Assembly (NCBI RefSeq): GCF_025961475.1
Contig: NZ_JAOQNS010000004.1
Coordinates: 394,117-458,116 of the forward strand
Direction: 5' to 3'
From: Rhodobium gokarnense
Lineage (GTDB): Bacteria > Pseudomonadota > Alphaproteobacteria > Rhizobiales > Rhodobiaceae
Length of the DNA stretch: 64,000 nt
The position numbers were made by a program, and so were the translations under genes. Below are positions 63,731-64,000 of the stretch, in pieces (the first letter of the stretch is position 1; each line of letters starts with the position of its first letter). The notes beneath the pieces are model-generated. The model was not told where the DNA came from. It worked only from the letters and a program-made list of their open reading frames with translations, and ran no database searches.

Positions 63731-63829
63731 TCAGCCGACCTGGGAAAGGATGTTGATCCAGAGCATCAGCGAGGAGGCAAAGAGGGCAAGGGCAACGAGA
63801 GCGGCAACGTCGCGGGCAAGAGCTTGCAT
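63731..63829 (-). CDS. SOS-controlled 32-residue membrane peptide, SidA-like candidate division inhibitor
   Basis: A complete 33-codon gene (stop included). The peptide has a short N-terminus (MQALARD), one hydrophobic helix (about residues 8-28, VAALVALALFASSLMLWINI) and a four-residue tail. AAGGAG stands 8 bases before the ATG, the right distance. Upstream is a TTGACA promoter whose spacer contains GTTC-N7-GTTC, the LexA box of alphaproteobacteria. Size, single membrane helix and SOS control match SidA of Caulobacter crescentus, a 29-residue inner-membrane peptide induced by DNA damage that blocks division through late divisome proteins such as FtsW. Homology cannot be proved at this length. 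Location next to dnaE may be conserved. Confidence 0.75.
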   Translation of the reverse strand: MQALARDVAALVALALFASSLMLWINILSQVG

Positions 63830-63864
63830 CGGTCCATCTCCTTGTACACTGTTTGTTCTCACGT

Positions 63865-63893
63865 ACTATGTTCGTTTTTTGTTCTCATGTCAA
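63865..63893 (-). promoter_or_regulatory. SOS promoter of the membrane peptide gene
   Basis: On the minus strand a perfect TTGACA (63888-63893) and CATAGT (63865-63870) are 17 bases apart, placing the start of transcription about 30 bases before the peptide ATG. The LexA box lies between the two hexamers. Confidence 0.7.
63870..63884. promoter_or_regulatory. LexA (SOS) box, GTTC-N7-GTTC
   Basis: GTTCGTTTTTTGTTC matches exactly the direct-repeat SOS box GTTC-N7-GTTC that alphaproteobacterial LexA recognises. It occupies the spacer of the peptide promoter, so LexA would exclude RNA polymerase until DNA damage. No second copy was noticed elsewhere in the window's intergenic regions. Confidence 0.8.
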
Positions 63894-63939
63894 CCTATCC
63901 CCGTCCGGGGTAGTGTCTCAGTTTGAAATTTAGGGAAGG

Positions 63940-64000
63940 ATGGCACGCCTTGCTAAGCGGAATTCAATTGTTCCTGTAGAAGCCGTGAAACGATCGCATG
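63940..64000 (+). CDS. Start of an unidentified protein, cut by the window edge
   Basis: An ATG at 63940 preceded by AGGGAAGG opens a frame of 20 codons to the edge (MARLAKRNSIVPVEAVKRSH). The DNA from about 63911 is less GC-rich than its neighbours, and the codon use (AAT, TCA, ATT, GTA) differs from the housekeeping genes, which hints at acquired DNA or an insertion sequence beginning near TAGTGTCTCAG. The fragment is too short to identify. Confidence 0.4.
   Translation, partial: MARLAKRNSIVPVEAVKRSH

Noticed and set aside
63608..63913. 101-codon plus-strand frame overlapping the SOS peptide gene
   Set aside because: It runs through the LexA box and promoter of the opposite strand and has no recognisable features; the minus-strand peptide has a ribosome site, promoter and membrane helix.

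Overview
The window is a high-GC chromosomal segment of an alphaproteobacterium, most likely of the order Hyphomicrobiales (Rhizobiales). The evidence is the gene order dusB-ntrB-ntrC-ntrY-ntrX-trkA-trkH-hfq-hflX-mazG, a fused ispDF, lpxI in the lipid A cluster, an E1-beta subunit carrying its own lipoyl domain, a rhizobial-type palindromic intergenic repeat (30956-31060) and an SOS box of the alphaproteobacterial form GTTC-N7-GTTC. The genus cannot be fixed from the sequence. No rRNA, tRNA, CRISPR array, prophage or complete insertion sequence was seen, and almost all of the window is housekeeping DNA.

Layout. 1-5423: a sugar uptake locus (SDR dehydrogenase start, two MalFG-type permeases, a binding protein, a LacI-type regulator with an operator over its own promoter) and a divergent FrcK-like small-molecule kinase. 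5767-13858: a tightly packed operon of rlpA, a PBP5-like protein, tmk, holB, metG, tatD and a metallo-beta-lactamase-fold phosphodiesterase. 13859-15859: a looser zone with an Asp/Glu-racemase-family gene, a small exported protein made of two identically spaced four-cysteine repeats, and a terminator. 15860-29055: mazG, then on the minus strand the dusB-ntrBC, ntrYX, trkAH and hfq-hflX group. 29235-32930: ispDF, cinA, a COQ10-type lipid-binding protein, lipA and a GlsB-type membrane protein. 33004-38932: lpdA-pdhC-pdhB-pdhA and ftsB. 39083-44824: a DUF502 membrane protein, glmS, glmU and an anchored SPOR-like protein. 44828-59840: one long minus-strand cluster, rpsB-tsf-pyrH-frr-uppS-cdsA-dxr-rseP-bamA-lpxD-fabZ-lpxA-lpxI-lpxB, joining translation factors to isoprenoid, phospholipid, outer-membrane and lipid A synthesis. 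60055-63531: dnaE, preceded by a 32-codon membrane peptide gene under an SOS promoter. An unidentified reading frame starts at the right edge.

The two most notable items are (i) the 32-residue membrane peptide at 63731-63829, with a TTGACA promoter whose spacer holds a LexA box, which closely matches the logic of the Caulobacter SOS division inhibitor SidA; and (ii) the PBP5-like protein at 7565-8785, in which all three active-site motifs of DD-carboxypeptidases have been replaced while the fold and reading frame are intact, so it looks like a pseudoenzyme held in a cell-envelope/DNA-replication operon. Secondary points are the helix-hairpin-helix extension on ribosomal protein S2, the tandem four-cysteine exported protein, NtrX without a GAFTGA loop, and a recent 21-bp duplication at the 3' end of lpxB.
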